64,000 nucleotides of DNA from Cryphonectria parasitica EP155 (taxonomy: Eukaryota; Ascomycota; Sordariomycetes; Diaporthales; Cryphonectriaceae), in assembly GCF_011745365.1 (NCBI RefSeq), contig NW_024468911.1:310001-374000 (forward strand). The letters are read 5' to 3'. Shown in pieces: positions 11,004-21,557 of the stretch. A program made the translations under genes and the position numbers. Numbering within the stretch: position 1 is the stretch's first letter; every line of letters begins with the position of its first letter. The notes beneath the pieces were generated by a model. It did no database searches. It was not told the DNA's origin and saw only the letters and a program-made list of their open reading frames with translations.

Positions 11004-12656
11004 TTACGCGTAAAAGTTGACCGTCTGTGGCAAGATCGTCAGTAAATGGGGAGGTATTCATGCAGGAGCCCTCAATGGCCCGGAGGACGCGAGACTGAGA
11101 CGCTGCTGTTGTACTCACCTCCTTCTTCTTGGACTGCACCTCAGCGATGGCGTCGACGTAATGCTCGTGGCTGATCTTGTTCTTGCCCATCCGCAGTGCG
11201 ATCATACCCGCCTCGACACACACAGCCTTCAGCATGGCTCCACCAAACTCATCCGTGCTGCGTGCCAGCTCGCTCCAGTTGGTGTTGGGGTCAACCTTCA
11301 TCTTGCGGCTGTGGATCTTAAGAATCTGGGCGCGCGCCTCCTCGTTGGGCAGGGGAAACTCTATCTTGCGGTCAAGACGACCCGACCGGAGCAGGGCGGG
11401 GTCCAACACATCAACACGGTTGGTCGCCGCCAGGACCTTGATGCGGTCGTCGGACGCAAAGCCGTCAAGTTGGTTGAGCAACTCCAGCATAGTCCGCTGG
11501 ACCTCGCGGTCGCCAGACTTCTCCGAGTCGAACCGCTTGGTGCCCACGGCATCGAGCTCGTCAATGAAGATGATGGACGGTGCCTTCTCCTTGGCCAGAG
11601 CGAAACAGTCCCGGACAAGTTTCGCACCATCACCGATGAACATCTGGACGAGCTGAGGACCGGCAAGCTTGAGGAAGGTGGCATCGGTCTGAGCAGCGCA
11701 TGCTCTGGCCAGCAGCGTTTTGCCAGTACCAGGGGGGCCGTACATCAGTGCACCTGTTTTGTAGTGTCATTGTCAGCCACGAGCCACACAGACCGTAGTC
11801 GCAGATGCTCCCAAGCTCTCTTGACTGCGGAGCGTACCTTTGGGTGCCTTGATGCCAATCTTCTTGAAGCGCTCGGCCTCCTTCATGGGCCACACGATGG
11901 CCTCGACGAGCTCCTCGATCTGTTTGTCCAGCCCGCCCACATCGCTGTACTTCTCCGTAGGCTTCTCGTCGACCTCCATGGCCTTCACGCGGGAGTCGTA
12001 TTCGGCGGGCAAAGTGTCGAGGATCAAATAGGAGTCCTTGTTAACACCGATGAGGTCGCCAGGCTTCAGGTTCTCGGGGTCAACCAGGCCGATGAGTGGC
12101 AAGAAGATGGTCTGCCTGGTGGAGGTTTTGATGACGGCGGACTTGCCAACCCGTGTCGCGTCCAAATCGATGTTTGCTCCTTCCTCTGACGACTCGGCCG
12201 TAGGGTCGAGATCTAGCAGCTCGACGACGTTGCCGACCAAGTAAGGCAATTGTCTATAGGAAAGCGTGATGATGTCAGTCAGCAGGCAGACGGCAGCTAC
12301 GAAGAGGGTATGAGTGCCGGGGAAACGCACCGGTTGTTCTGAATCTTCTCGCGGTTCTCCTTGATTTTTTCGTTCATGGTTGCCTTCTCATGCTGCAGGC
12401 GCTGGTGTTCCGACTTCATGATCCTGGCGTCGTTGTCGAGCAGCCGCCTGCGGTTGAGTATGTCCTGGGTGCTGAGCTGTAGGATCTCCTCGTCGATCAG
12501 GTCGTTCTCCTCCTCTGCAGCATCCTTCATCTCCGCATCGGCATCACCGCCTGGGGCCTTCCCATTGCCCCTGCCGGCATCATCCCTATCGTCCTTCTTG
12601 TCCTTGTCGTCGCGGCCTTGGCGATCGATGTCATCGAGCTCCTCGAGGGTCGACAT
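11004..12656 (-). CDS. RPT5: 26S proteasome regulatory ATPase Rpt5 (PSMC3/S6A type)
   Basis: This is one of the six AAA+ ATPases of the 19S base, which unfold substrates and open the 20S gate. The ATG at 12656 gives [14 protein letters not shown], the typical Rpt5 start. Exons are 12331-12656, 11838-12253, 11119-11753 and 11004-11024; all three introns are GT-AG. The product is 465 residues: an acidic, Asp/Lys-rich N-terminus, a coiled coil (about 75-110), an OB domain starting near [19 protein letters not shown], and an AAA domain with Walker A GPPGTGKT (about 253-260), Walker B IIFIDELD (about 308-315) and a downstream [11 protein letters not shown] arginine-finger region. The last exon is a 21-base microexon encoding TVNFYA plus stop, the HbYX tail that docks into the 20S alpha-ring. 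The sequence NFGAQ-like usually seen near the C-domain reads [15 protein letters not shown] here, a minor change. Confidence in identity is very high. Confidence 0.96.
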
Positions 12657-13514
12657 GGCGAGGACCTCGTCTCACAAGGGCTTCGAAGAGTAAGAAGGTG
12701 GGTGTGGTCCAGGGAAAGGAGGAAAATAGCAGGGCAGTGAGCAGTGGTGATGGGCACGTAAGCTGGGCGTAGGTGACGGACAAGAGAACTATTTGTTGAG
12801 GAAGGGAATGTTGTGTCTTGGAGGCGAGGTTTTGTCGTTGGACAGCTTGCGGGTTGTCACTGCTGTACAAAACAACGGGCCGTAACTAAGCTGAGGCCGG
12901 TGGTTTAGCGCTGCTGAGCAAGCATCCTAGGCAGGCAAGCAGACGTCGTAATTCCGGACGGATCCACGCTACGATAAGCGATAAGGGGGGACCCTGGACC
13001 CAGAACACAGCAGGAACACAGCAGCGTGCGGACACTGCTCCACGGTGCATAATGCATACGTCGCCAGCAGGTGCAGTTGGAAGAGGATGAAAGGCCTCGC
13101 CGCAGCTTAAGTATGGGAAGAAGGTGACCGACCCTATGATCAAGGCGTATGGGAAGGGTGCGCGATGGGATAAGGCTGTGACAGTCAATTGCTTCAGTAA
13201 ATCCGACCAGCACATCTTTGTCAACACACAAGATGGGGCACCTTCAACTCCTCACGACCTAACTCATCACCCAAAAAGAGTTCGGAATGTCCGCTCAAAA
13301 ACAGTAAATCAACATTTAAACGCCAGAAGATGGTATCATGAACAAGAAGATGGCCTGATAATTAAACACATGACCCAAGCAAAAGCAGAAGAAGAAGAAA
13401 AACAAAAGGAAACCAAGGTCAAGCGACAAGTCGCGACCAGCCAAGCATCTTTCTCCCAGTCCACGCTTCTGCGACGTTCCCGGCCATGACATGTCCTTGT
13501 CCACACTGTCCTTG
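12657..13514. other. Upstream region of RPT5
   Basis: This lies between the RPT5 start and the 3' end of the DUF4870 gene, both on the minus strand. It must hold the RPT5 promoter and 5' leader. No PACE-like GGTGGCAAA element was noticed. The open frames here carry no recognisable domain. Confidence 0.4.
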
Positions 13515-14249
13515 CTATTCATCGTCCAGAAATCTGCTTGCGATCTGACCAAAGAAAGGCACTTCAAACCTGTCCAGCATGTCGGCATCGCGATACGCCC
13601 TTATAGTCAGGAACGCAATCAGCGCAAGGTCGCCAAGGAAGAAGAGCCAGCCAAAGAAGGTCGACCACGAGAATACGAGATGCAGAATGAAGATGACGGT
13701 GAAGAGCAGCGCCGACTGCCACGCATGGAACCTATCACTAGGTCAGCCTGAGCCCACCCTACTAAAGACCCATCAAACCAGCGTCCAGAAGAGCAGCAGC
13801 ATCTCTTCTTACCTGACATAGTCGCTCTTTCTCTCCAGGATAAGCAGGAGGATCGCACCCAGAGGCGGCAGTGCCAGATAGGCCAGACACGCCTCGTAGT
13901 CCAGCCGGATGCCTAGACTCGTGTCGAACTCGTTGATTCCTTCCCTTTCTGCAGCAAATCCGCCACTGATGTTCCCAAAGTAACTATCCCCTCCGCTGGC
14001 TCCCCCGGATGGCCTCGAGGCTGCCGGGGCGGGGCTCTGATAGCTGGGGCTCGGGACGATATTATTATAGCCCGTCGCCTGCCAGCTGCGCTGGGGCTGC
14101 GGGTGCTGGAGGGGCGGAGGGCTCGCCTGGTTCGATCGCTTCTGGTAGTTGGCAGGCGAGAAGGATCGGCGCTCGAGGGAGGCGCGTGGGGATGCGATGT
14201 CTGGAGAGCGAGAAGCCTCGGGCGGATCGGCTTGGTAGGGCGCGAACAT
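13515..14249 (-). CDS. DUF4870/UPF0132 (Tic20-like) integral membrane protein
   Basis: This is a small membrane protein of unknown function. Exon 1 (13813-14249) begins at MFAPYQADPPEAS and gives a Pro/Ser/Gln-rich disordered region of about 95 residues. The first membrane segments follow: SLGIRLDYEACLAYLALPPL and GAILLLILERKSDYVR. Exon 2 (13515-13731) continues FHAWQSALLFTVIFILHLVF, a second hydrophobic block WSTFFGWLFFLGDLALIAFL, and ends RFLDDE. The intron is 13732-13812 (GTAAGA to ATAG). ERKSDYVRFHAWQS is the most conserved part of the DUF4870 family. The protein is about 217 residues from this start. The frame is open upstream to 14363 but starts there would add sequence with no likeness to the family, so I use 14249. 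The role in fungi is unknown. Confidence 0.82.
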
Positions 14250-14942
14250 TTGCGTAACGAAAGGCGGGCGGCGGGGGGCGGGGTCGAGGGGTGGCAGTCT
14301 GTTATCGAGAAGAAGCGAGCATGACGCGAGGAGACCCAGCAGGCGCTCCGAGGTTCGTCGCAAGCACCCTCTGATTTGAGAGAGATCTGAAGCAGACGGT
14401 CACACTCGATGAGCTGGCGTAGCAGGTAGAGAAAAAGATGGGGGTCTTCGCGCAGAGATAGATTTGATCGATAGTTGAGGGGACCTTGTCTTGTAGGAGC
14501 GAGGGAGCATCTTACCACTACATCTCCACAGCGCGGGACAGATCCGGGGTTGAATGCCTGCCGCGCGGCTCCACGTGCCGGTAGCTGGGGATGAAGACTC
14601 CGGAGACCCACGATTCCAAGCACCGATTCTTCTCTGTATTATATCAACCAGCAATATCGTTACTTTCTTCATGTAGATTTCTTCTTCTCTTTTTCTTCTT
14701 TCTTCTCCTTCTTTTGTGAAACATAGGTCAAGAATGATTGTACGTAGATAGTGACGGAGGACACAAAAGGGAGGTGTGTTAACCAGCTCCTTTAGCGTCA
14801 AGTGGGCGTTTCTCACTGTTTATGCTCATCAAATGTACAGTGTTGATCAGTAAAATGGATATACAGATGCTCTTTTGTCCTCTCTCCTGTGCAGACTTCC
14901 TTGCCGGCCAAGCTCTTCCGGACAGATATATCATGTCGCCTC
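14250..14942. other. Intergenic region between DUF4870 gene and mitochondrial L10-type gene
   Basis: Both flanking genes are on the minus strand, so this holds the promoter and leader of the DUF4870 gene and the 3' flank of the ribosomal protein gene. A pyrimidine-rich tract lies at about 14680-14715. No further gene was seen. Confidence 0.4.
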
Positions 14943-16013
14943 CTACTCCTTGTTCTCGCCGCCCTTTTCTGCGTCCTCCAACATCGTCTTCCGCCCCTCC
15001 ATGGTCATCCACAAGCTCTTGGACGCGCCCTCCAGTGCCGAGGTGAGACCCAGTCCTGCGCTCTGCAGCATGGCCACCAGCTGTCCCCGCAGCCCCTCCA
15101 GGCCGCCCTCGATACCGCCAACCCACCTCACCCCGTCCACGTCAAACACCTTGCTCTCGATCCTGCCCCCCACCAGCAGCAGCTTCTGCAGGCCGCTCTG
15201 CGTGGTCAGGTCGTGGTACCCAGGGTTCTTCTTTCTTGATGGCGCCGGGAAGGCAGGAGGGTTCGGAGCCACGATGGATAGCACGGCGGCCAGGTGCTGG
15301 GGCGACACGGCCGGGAACGTGATTACGGCCAGCGGGCCGATCAGCAGGGGCACCAGCTGAGCGTACGCGGAATCCTCAGATATGTTCTTCTCAGCAGCCT
15401 TGACAGCCTGATACGCGGCCATGGAAAGGTCGTGCGTATACTCCTTCTTTGCGCCGGCCTTGCCTGGTGTCTGGGCGGCGGCTTTCGCCGCGACAGGATC
15501 GTAGAATTCGACAATCTTCAACGCCTGATTGAACATGCTCGTGCGGAGTACCTGCAGCAGGACATCGTTCGAAATGTCGACAGGAGCTCTGCCATCGGGC
15601 GAAACGGGGGGGGCGGGCACGGCAGCAAGGGCGGCCTTCAGCTCTCGTCGGATAGCAGCCCACTCGACGGCTGTGAGGTTGTTGTGCTGGAACATGAGTA
15701 TAAAGGGCGTGGAGCGGAGGAGGGAGGTGTAGGACCGCAGGAGTTGCGACTTGCGAACCTCGGGGGCCCTGGCGCTCGGCGGTTTTGTGGGAGGGACGTA
15801 GTCATCAGGTAGTCTGAAGGCTGATGCTAAGGACGAAGCCGCGACGGCATAGTGCCTGGTGGAGCCAGGCACTGCTGGCAGCGACAGACATGCTCTTGGG
15901 TCAGCGCATCGTGCTGCTGCTGCTGTTGCTGCTGGTGACGATGTTGCTATGCGGCCCTGTCCTGTGACCATGCGAAGCCTCCTCGAGGCCTGTGAGGGCA
16001 ACCTTGGTGGCAT
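14943..16013 (-). CDS. MRPL11: Mitochondrial large-subunit ribosomal protein uL10m (yeast YmL11/Mrpl11 type)
   Basis: This is a protein of the mitochondrial 54S large ribosomal subunit stalk base. A single uninterrupted frame of 356 codons runs from the ATG at 16013. The N-terminus ([20 protein letters not shown], with no acidic residues and many Arg/Ala/Ser) is a typical mitochondrial presequence. The mature region contains [20 protein letters not shown] followed by [19 protein letters not shown], the conserved first helix and strand of the L10 family. The rest is Ala/Leu-rich, with [20 protein letters not shown] in the middle. The C-terminus is charged ([11 protein letters not shown]). It is divergently arranged with TRP4 across a 0.7 kb shared promoter region. 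Confidence 0.85.
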   Translation of the reverse strand: MPPRLPSQASRRLRMVTGQGRIATSSPAATAAAARCADPRACLSLPAVPGSTRHYAVAASSLASAFRLPDDYVPPTKPPSARAPEVRKSQLLRSYTSLLRSTPFILMFQHNNLTAVEWAAIRRELKAALAAVPAPPVSPDGRAPVDISNDVLLQVLRTSMFNQALKIVEFYDPVAAKAAAQTPGKAGAKKEYTHDLSMAAYQAVKAAEKNISEDSAYAQLVPLLIGPLAVITFPAVSPQHLAAVLSIVAPNPPAFPAPSRKKNPGYHDLTTQSGLQKLLLVGGRIESKVFDVDGVRWVGGIEGGLEGLRGQLVAMLQSAGLGLTSALEGASKSLWMTMEGRKTMLEDAEKGGENKE

Positions 16014-16725
16014 CTTCCTGGTCGGGTCCGCTATCGCGCGCTTGTCTGGAGACGGTTTGTGCAGATGCTTGGAGGTGGCGCTGGGCTGTGTCGGTGTTGA
16101 GCTTCAGCTGCTGCGCCCAATCGGGATAACCTTCAAAGTGCAGCAGCACCTATGGTTGCATGTAGGATCATCAACCCGCGTCGTGGAAAATTTGGGGCCC
16201 CTTGCACCCCCCTAGTAAATTGATAAGATAAGAGCTTTTGCAGTGTCCTGTTACCCACCTTGATTTTTTAGACGGGTCAATGTCCAACAGTGGTGTCTTG
16301 ACACAGAATCAATGACTGACTGACTGTTACTTTTCTGTATTATCATACGTAAATGCCCGCTGGTATCTTTCAAGGGGGCAAATCAATTGAATGTATGTTA
16401 AGAAATTAATTACTGTGATTGTAGTCCAGAAGAGCCGTCAACTTTCAACTTGGATGCTTTCCCTATTAAGCTTGGCGTACAGCATGCACCGCTGAGTCTA
16501 ACCCAGAAGAGCAATTCTTCCCAGAGGGGTCTTGAATGAGCAATTCGTACAGAGCATTTGTCCAAGCAAGACTTATTATACTTTTCAACAAGCGCTCAAC
16601 AGTTCTGTTCGAGGACCAAAGATCCACGCCCACCTCTTGTCGTTCCCTTGGAACCTCTAATTCTCCCTTGGCCAGGGAAGAGATTCGTCTTCCCTTCCAG
16701 AAGAGCGGTCTCTTCAAGGTTTGGC
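16014..16725. promoter_or_regulatory. Shared promoter region of MRPL11 and TRP4
   Basis: This 712-base spacer separates two divergently transcribed genes. It contains a direct TGACTGACTGACTG run at about 16311-16324 and a TGAGTCT at about 16492. Both are one base short of the Gcn4/CPC-1 consensus TGASTCA that controls fungal amino-acid biosynthesis genes. A role in cross-pathway control of TRP4 is inference only. Open frames in the spacer are the in-frame extension of the TRP4 frame and shadows. Confidence 0.4.
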
Positions 16726-18171
16726 ATGGCATCTCAAGACCCCTCCAACAATGCCGCGGGGCACAATCACTCACACGCCTCAAGACCAGCAACAGCTCTC
16801 ACCTCAGACTCCCAGCCAGACCTAATCGAAACGACTGCTGGTCCTCCTGAACCTCCCCCCGTCGTCGACATCAAGAATCTCCTCCGCCGTCTCTGGCCAC
16901 AGCAGCCTGATATCACACCGGACGAGATCTCTGATGCCATCGCCCACTTCTTTACCGACCGCATCGACGATGTGCAGACAGGCGCCCTGTTGATGTGCCT
17001 GCACTTCACCGGTCTGGACAGAGATCCAGCTGTCCTCTCACAGTGTGCTCGCAAGATGCTCAAGGCCGCTGCCCGCGTCGATGCTGGACTGCTCCGCCAT
17101 GTCGTCCAGACCAGAGGGCGCAAGGAGGGCAGCTATCGTGGCGGCTTTGTATGTCGAATCATCCTCCTCCTCCTCCTTTGTGCTCTTCTACCTCACTCGT
17201 GGACCATCACTGTGTTAGCTAATACTGACCTCTTTGCTTGCAACCAACAGTGTGACATAGTCGGCACGGGCGGCGATTCCCACAATACCTTCAACATCTC
17301 CACGACCGCCTCCATCCTCGCCTCCTCCCTCCTTCTCGTCTCCAAGCACGGCAACCGCGCCTCCACCTCCAAGTCCGGCTCCGCCGACCTCATCGCCAAC
17401 ATGGCCTTCCCGCGCCCCCCCGACATGACCGCCGTCGAGCCCGAGCACATCGGCCAGATCTACAGCCGCACCAACTACGCCTTCCTGTTCGCCCCCTCCT
17501 TCCATCCGGGTATGCGCTTCGTTAGCCCCATTCGCCGCAAGCTGCCCTGGCGCACCATCTTCAACCTTCTGGGGCCTCTCGCCAACCCCATGGACGTCCA
17601 CGACAGCCCCATGATCGAGGCCCGCGTCATCGGCGTCGCCAGGCGCGATCTGGGCCCCGTCTTCGCCGAGGCTCTCAGGCAAAACGGCGTCAGGAAGGCC
17701 ATGGTTGTCTGCGGCGAGGAGGACCTGGATGAGGTCAGCTGTGCCGGGCCCACACTATGCTGGAGGCTCGCTGAGGGTCCTGCCGGCGACGTAGAAGTGC
17801 GCCACTTCAGCCTGACGCCCGAGGACTTTGGTCTCTCGAGGCACCCTTTGTCCACGGTGTCACCGGGTAAGGAGCCAGCCGAGAATGCCAAGATCCTGAA
17901 GAGCATACTGAACAACGAGTTGGCCGACGACGACCCCATCCTCGAGTTCGTCCTCATCAACACGGCCGCCCTGTTTGTGATATCAGGAGTTTGCGAAGCG
18001 GATTCCAGTGACATGGGCGCCGGCGACGACGGCAAGGTGGTCACAGAGGTCGGGCCTGGAAGTGGGAGATGGAAGGAAGGAGTCAGGAGGGCAAGATGGG
18101 CCATAAAGAGTGGCGAGGCCTGGAGACAGTGGGATGCATTTGTCGAGGTCACGAATAGCTTCCCCAGCTAA
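16726..18171 (+). CDS. TRP4: Anthranilate phosphoribosyltransferase (tryptophan biosynthesis)
   Basis: This enzyme transfers the phosphoribosyl group from PRPP to anthranilate, the second step from chorismate to tryptophan, in the cytosol. The ATG at 16726 (MASQDPSNNAAGHNHSH) starts a fungal N-terminal extension; the family fold begins near residue 45 (VDIKNLLRRLWPQQPDITPDE). Exon 1 is 16726-17148 and exon 2 is 17251-18171, giving 447 residues. Right after the splice comes CDIVGTGGDSHNTFNISTTA, the PRPP-binding glycine loop. KHGNRASTSKSGSADL, RTNYAFLFAPSFHPGMR, and the RKLPWRTIFNLLGPLANP block then follow in the usual order. The intron (17149-17250) is 102 bases, a multiple of three, with no stop in frame. 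The frame is also open upstream to 16558, but the first in-frame ATG with family-like context is the one chosen. Confidence 0.95.
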   Translation: MASQDPSNNAAGHNHSHASRPATALTSDSQPDLIETTAGPPEPPPVVDIKNLLRRLWPQQPDITPDEISDAIAHFFTDRIDDVQTGALLMCLHFTGLDRDPAVLSQCARKMLKAAARVDAGLLRHVVQTRGRKEGSYRGGFVCRIILLLLLCALLPHSWTITVLANTDLFACNQQCDIVGTGGDSHNTFNISTTASILASSLLLVSKHGNRASTSKSGSADLIANMAFPRPPDMTAVEPEHIGQIYSRTNYAFLFAPSFHPGMRFVSPIRRKLPWRTIFNLLGPLANPMDVHDSPMIEARVIGVARRDLGPVFAEALRQNGVRKAMVVCGEEDLDEVSCAGPTLCWRLAEGPAGDVEVRHFSLTPEDFGLSRHPLSTVSPGKEPAENAKILKSILNNELADDDPILEFVLINTAALFVISGVCEADSSDMGAGDDGKVVTEVGPGSGRWKEGVRRARWAIKSGEAWRQWDAFVEVTNSFPS

Positions 18172-18407
18172 CGTGGAAGGTGGCATCATGGCTTTTTTGA
18201 GAGGGTGAAATTAGCCGGGGTGCCTGCGCCATGACTATCTATAAAACCCTCCATTTTAACAGACAAACATACAAACAAACCCCAGACATAGCAACTTCCT
18301 AAGCATCGCCTAGCCCGTTGGTTGTTGTAATCATGCTAGATACCGTGAACGACCCGTCCCTCGCAACAATATCCGATTTGCCCTCCAGTGTGGGGTCGTG
18401 GGCGGTG

Positions 18408-20873
18408 CTACCTCGACAGCACCGGCTTCACCACCCCCTGAACGATTGGCCGATCTTCAAATCCGATATCCGTGATTCCTGAGGCCTCCCCCGTTCCTTC
18501 TGCAAGCCACCGTTCCAGCAGAGCGTTGCTTTCCTTCAGCTTGACACTGTTATCTCGAGTGCCGACGGTGATATGAGCTACCTTGTTGGTGCAGTGCCAC
18601 TTGGCCTCGGGATCATTCAGCCTGACCACGATCGCCATGATGCGGTCATCAAATACCACACGCTCCAGCACGACCTCACACTCTCCCAGCGCGCCGTCGC
18701 CGATGCCAGTGCTGATCTCGGCCTCTGCTTGCAATTTCGCGTATCGATCCCACAGTTCGGGGTTCTCCTTGCAGGACGCGCGATGCATCAGCGTGACGTG
18801 GAACTTGGGCTGGACGCGACGGGTGCCTTGTAGTAGCTTGTAAAAACGGGCCTTCGCCGCACCAACGGCATTGAAGGTCGTCTCCAGGACCTTGTTGATC
18901 TCCGTGGAGGGCACGTCAACTGACATGTACTCCAGAGGCTTCTTCTTCTTGGGCTTCTGGGCCTCGGCCTGGGCCTGCTGCGCATTCTCCTTTCCCTTGC
19001 CGCGTCCACCTCGGTCGCCTATCATGTGTCGCAAGTCTGGTCTGTACTCATCCATGGCTTCCTGAAAAGCACGATCCAGATCCTCTGCAGTAGGGTCCGT
19101 CTCGATGAGATTGGGGTACAACTTCTTCAGCTCATTTACCACGATCTCGAGGTTCTGTCGGCTCCCTGCGGACGGGTCAAGGTCGATAATAGCATCGAAC
19201 CCATCGTCAGGGGCTCTCGTGGCATCAATAGGTTCAAAGCGGTGCAGGAAGCCTTCCATGATGCCCTTGACCTTGGCTGGGTCCGTGGCAGCCTGGATCG
19301 TCTGGTGGTTATCACCACGGGCAAAAACCCGGTCCTGCGTGACTTGTCTAACCTGATCAATGTTGTCGTGCACGAAGTTCAGGGCGACCATGCGGGCCAC
19401 AGCGTGCTGCGCCTTGACATCGGTAATGATCTGTTTCCTCTCGTGCTTCTGTGCATTGTTGCGATCTGCCACGACGGCCTTGTGGTCTTCGAGCTGTTCG
19501 AGAACCGCTTTCGTAAACCTTGGAGGACGCTTGGTTCCTGTGATGTTGTCGTTCTGCACATGGCCGAAACCGAAAAGTTTTGAGAGGGCGACAGCGATGG
19601 TTGTCTTTCCGCAGCCGATGGTCGCGATGGGAATGAGGATGACATCCCTCGAAACCTCAGTTACCCCACCGCCACCGTACAGGTCCTCGAATTTGGCCGC
19701 GTCACTACCGTCAATGTGCTTGAACTCGAGGAAGTCGTTGCGGAGGGCGATGATGCCATGGTTCTGGTTATAGAGCTTACCCAGCTTGGGGTCGACGGAG
19801 AGTCTCTTCCTGGCGAAGGCCAGATATTCCTGAGTGATAGTGTGATGCTTCTTGATCTTGGGAATTTTGCCTGCAATCAATGCCTTGGTACACTCCCGCC
19901 ACTGACGATAGAGCAGGTATGGTTCCTCGAATTTGTACTTAAAGAACCAGTCGTATGGTGCCACTGTTGAAGGGTCGTGCGAACGCTTGCACCGGATGAC
20001 AAATCCCTCGACATCTCTGCCCTCGTGGGCGCCCGTCTCGGCACACTGCTCCAGAAACGTCCTGACCTCGCCTATGGTCTCCATCGAGATGAGGCCGACC
20101 TTGCGGAAGCCCCACTCGTCTGCAAACTGGTGTACCAAGGGGCTGGGGTATGTCATGAACTCTGGCACATTGATGTTGATCCCGTGAAGGTAGAGGCCGG
20201 CCTTTTCGGGGCCGTAAGCCAGAATATGCTCCTCGAATGCATCGTCGCACAGCTCAGCAACGGCAGTGGCATTGCGAGCCCTCAGCTCACGAGCCAGGTC
20301 CTCCTTAGTTTTACCGAACGCCTGCAGCTGCCTCTCGATATGCCTCTCCCCAGCCGCGGCATGGCTCAGCTCGACGTCGCTACGGTCGCCAGTGGAGTGC
20401 TTGCTGCAGACCAGGAGGGTGCCATCATCCAGGCCGCTGACGAAGATGATGCAACCGTTCTCCTTGAGAGTAAGCTCGTATGGGCCCTGGGTGTAGTTCT
20501 CGATGGCCTCCCACTTGGTCTCGTGGACCTCGCCGACGTTGAAAAACTTGTTGTACCCACGGATGGCGATCTCATGGACATTTTTGCGGGTTCTCGTGGT
20601 GAAGAGGCCGCGAGCATAGGTGGGTAGATCGCGCCTCTTGTATTCGTAGTCAGACACCTTCCACGAGTCCACTGTGAGGCCGTCGCGAGAGCCGGCCACG
20701 CTGAACTTGGTCTTCTTGACAGCGCCGCCGCGTCCCTTCTTGGATTTTGAGAACTCCTCGAGAGAGTGGCATAGCTGAGCGACAACCTCAGGGCTCTGGT
20801 CGGCGTAGGGCGCGTTCATTTTGGCAGAAGCCGTGTCGGCCCCAGCAACCCTCTGCTCCGCCAGCTGCTCCAT
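18408..20873 (-). CDS. TRL1: Fungal tRNA ligase Trl1/Rlg1 (ligase, kinase and cyclic phosphodiesterase)
   Basis: This is the three-domain enzyme that heals and seals tRNA exons after intron removal and, in yeast, splices HAC1 mRNA in the unfolded protein response. From the ATG at 20873 the product is 821 residues without introns. The adenylyltransferase domain holds the nucleotidyl lysine in ELTLKENGCIIF (Lys 137), with EGFVIRCK and FFKYKFEEPYL downstream. The polynucleotide kinase P-loop is IATIGCGKTT (about 416-425). The 2H phosphodiesterase has its two motifs, HVTLMH (692) and HITVGT (767). A basic, Gln/Ala-rich linker (about 630-660) separates kinase and phosphodiesterase. The frame continues upstream to another ATG at 21164, adding 97 Arg/Ser-rich residues; whether that longer form is made is open. 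Downstream it is convergent with TRP4, 236 bases apart. Confidence 0.95.
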   Translation of the reverse strand: MEQLAEQRVAGADTASAKMNAPYADQSPEVVAQLCHSLEEFSKSKKGRGGAVKKTKFSVAGSRDGLTVDSWKVSDYEYKRRDLPTYARGLFTTRTRKNVHEIAIRGYNKFFNVGEVHETKWEAIENYTQGPYELTLKENGCIIFVSGLDDGTLLVCSKHSTGDRSDVELSHAAAGERHIERQLQAFGKTKEDLARELRARNATAVAELCDDAFEEHILAYGPEKAGLYLHGININVPEFMTYPSPLVHQFADEWGFRKVGLISMETIGEVRTFLEQCAETGAHEGRDVEGFVIRCKRSHDPSTVAPYDWFFKYKFEEPYLLYRQWRECTKALIAGKIPKIKKHHTITQEYLAFARKRLSVDPKLGKLYNQNHGIIALRNDFLEFKHIDGSDAAKFEDLYGGGGVTEVSRDVILIPIATIGCGKTTIAVALSKLFGFGHVQNDNITGTKRPPRFTKAVLEQLEDHKAVVADRNNAQKHERKQIITDVKAQHAVARMVALNFVHDNIDQVRQVTQDRVFARGDNHQTIQAATDPAKVKGIMEGFLHRFEPIDATRAPDDGFDAIIDLDPSAGSRQNLEIVVNELKKLYPNLIETDPTAEDLDRAFQEAMDEYRPDLRHMIGDRGGRGKGKENAQQAQAEAQKPKKKKPLEYMSVDVPSTEINKVLETTFNAVGAAKARFYKLLQGTRRVQPKFHVTLMHRASCKENPELWDRYAKLQAEAEISTGIGDGALGECEVVLERVVFDDRIMAIVVRLNDPEAKWHCTNKVAHITVGTRDNSVKLKESNALLERWLAEGTGEASGITDIGFEDRPIVQGVVKPVLSR

Positions 20874-21557
20874 ATCCTCCTGCCTTCCCGAAACGGATCT
20901 GTGGTGACCCCCAGGTACACTTCGACGAGACGATGTCGATATAGTCCTGCTCTCTGAGCTTGAATGACTGAAGTGGCTGAATCTTCGCTGCTCAGATCCC
21001 ACAGGCCGTGCTATTTTGCGGTGCTCTGCCTGAAGAGAGAACTTTTGTAAGAGTGGGAAAGGAATTGCACTGTTCAATCGACGAGAGAGACGTCTTTGGG
21101 TTCGAAGAAGATGAATGGTACGAGAGTTTCGAAAGTGAAGAGTACAAGAAAGCACGTCAATCATTAGGACAGAGGGGAAGGGGGGTAATATATGGACGGT
21201 TGAGGAGGAGAGGCAGGCGCAGCTTGAGGCTCAAGCATACACGGCAAGTGTCGTGGCGATGAGTCAACCGGCGGCAAACCGACGATTGAAATCTTTCAAC
21301 TCTTGCTCAGCGTTGGCCGAGAGCCTATCGTACGAGTTTAAAAATTCAAATTGCATTTATCACCCGGAATTCCGTATTGAAGATGCCAAAGAAATCAGTA
21401 TAACTCCTATATGGTAACGTGCGCCTAGCATATGCGCAAACACCCCGCTGCGGAAAAAAATATTAGAGAAAAAAAGCTAAATCTGACCTGCTATTCGCCA
21501 TAGTGGGCAAGGGCCGCATGGCTAATCACATGCATGCGGTACAGTATGATTTAATAT

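Noticed and set aside
11017..12189. 390-codon plus-strand open frame antisense to RPT5
   Set aside because: It overlaps three exons and two introns of a certain gene on the other strand, lacks any domain and follows from codon bias.
14125..14140. B-box-like GGTTCGATCG suggesting a tRNA gene
   Set aside because: It lies in the coding part of the DUF4870 gene, lacks an A box and a cloverleaf; no other convincing tRNA signal was found in the window.
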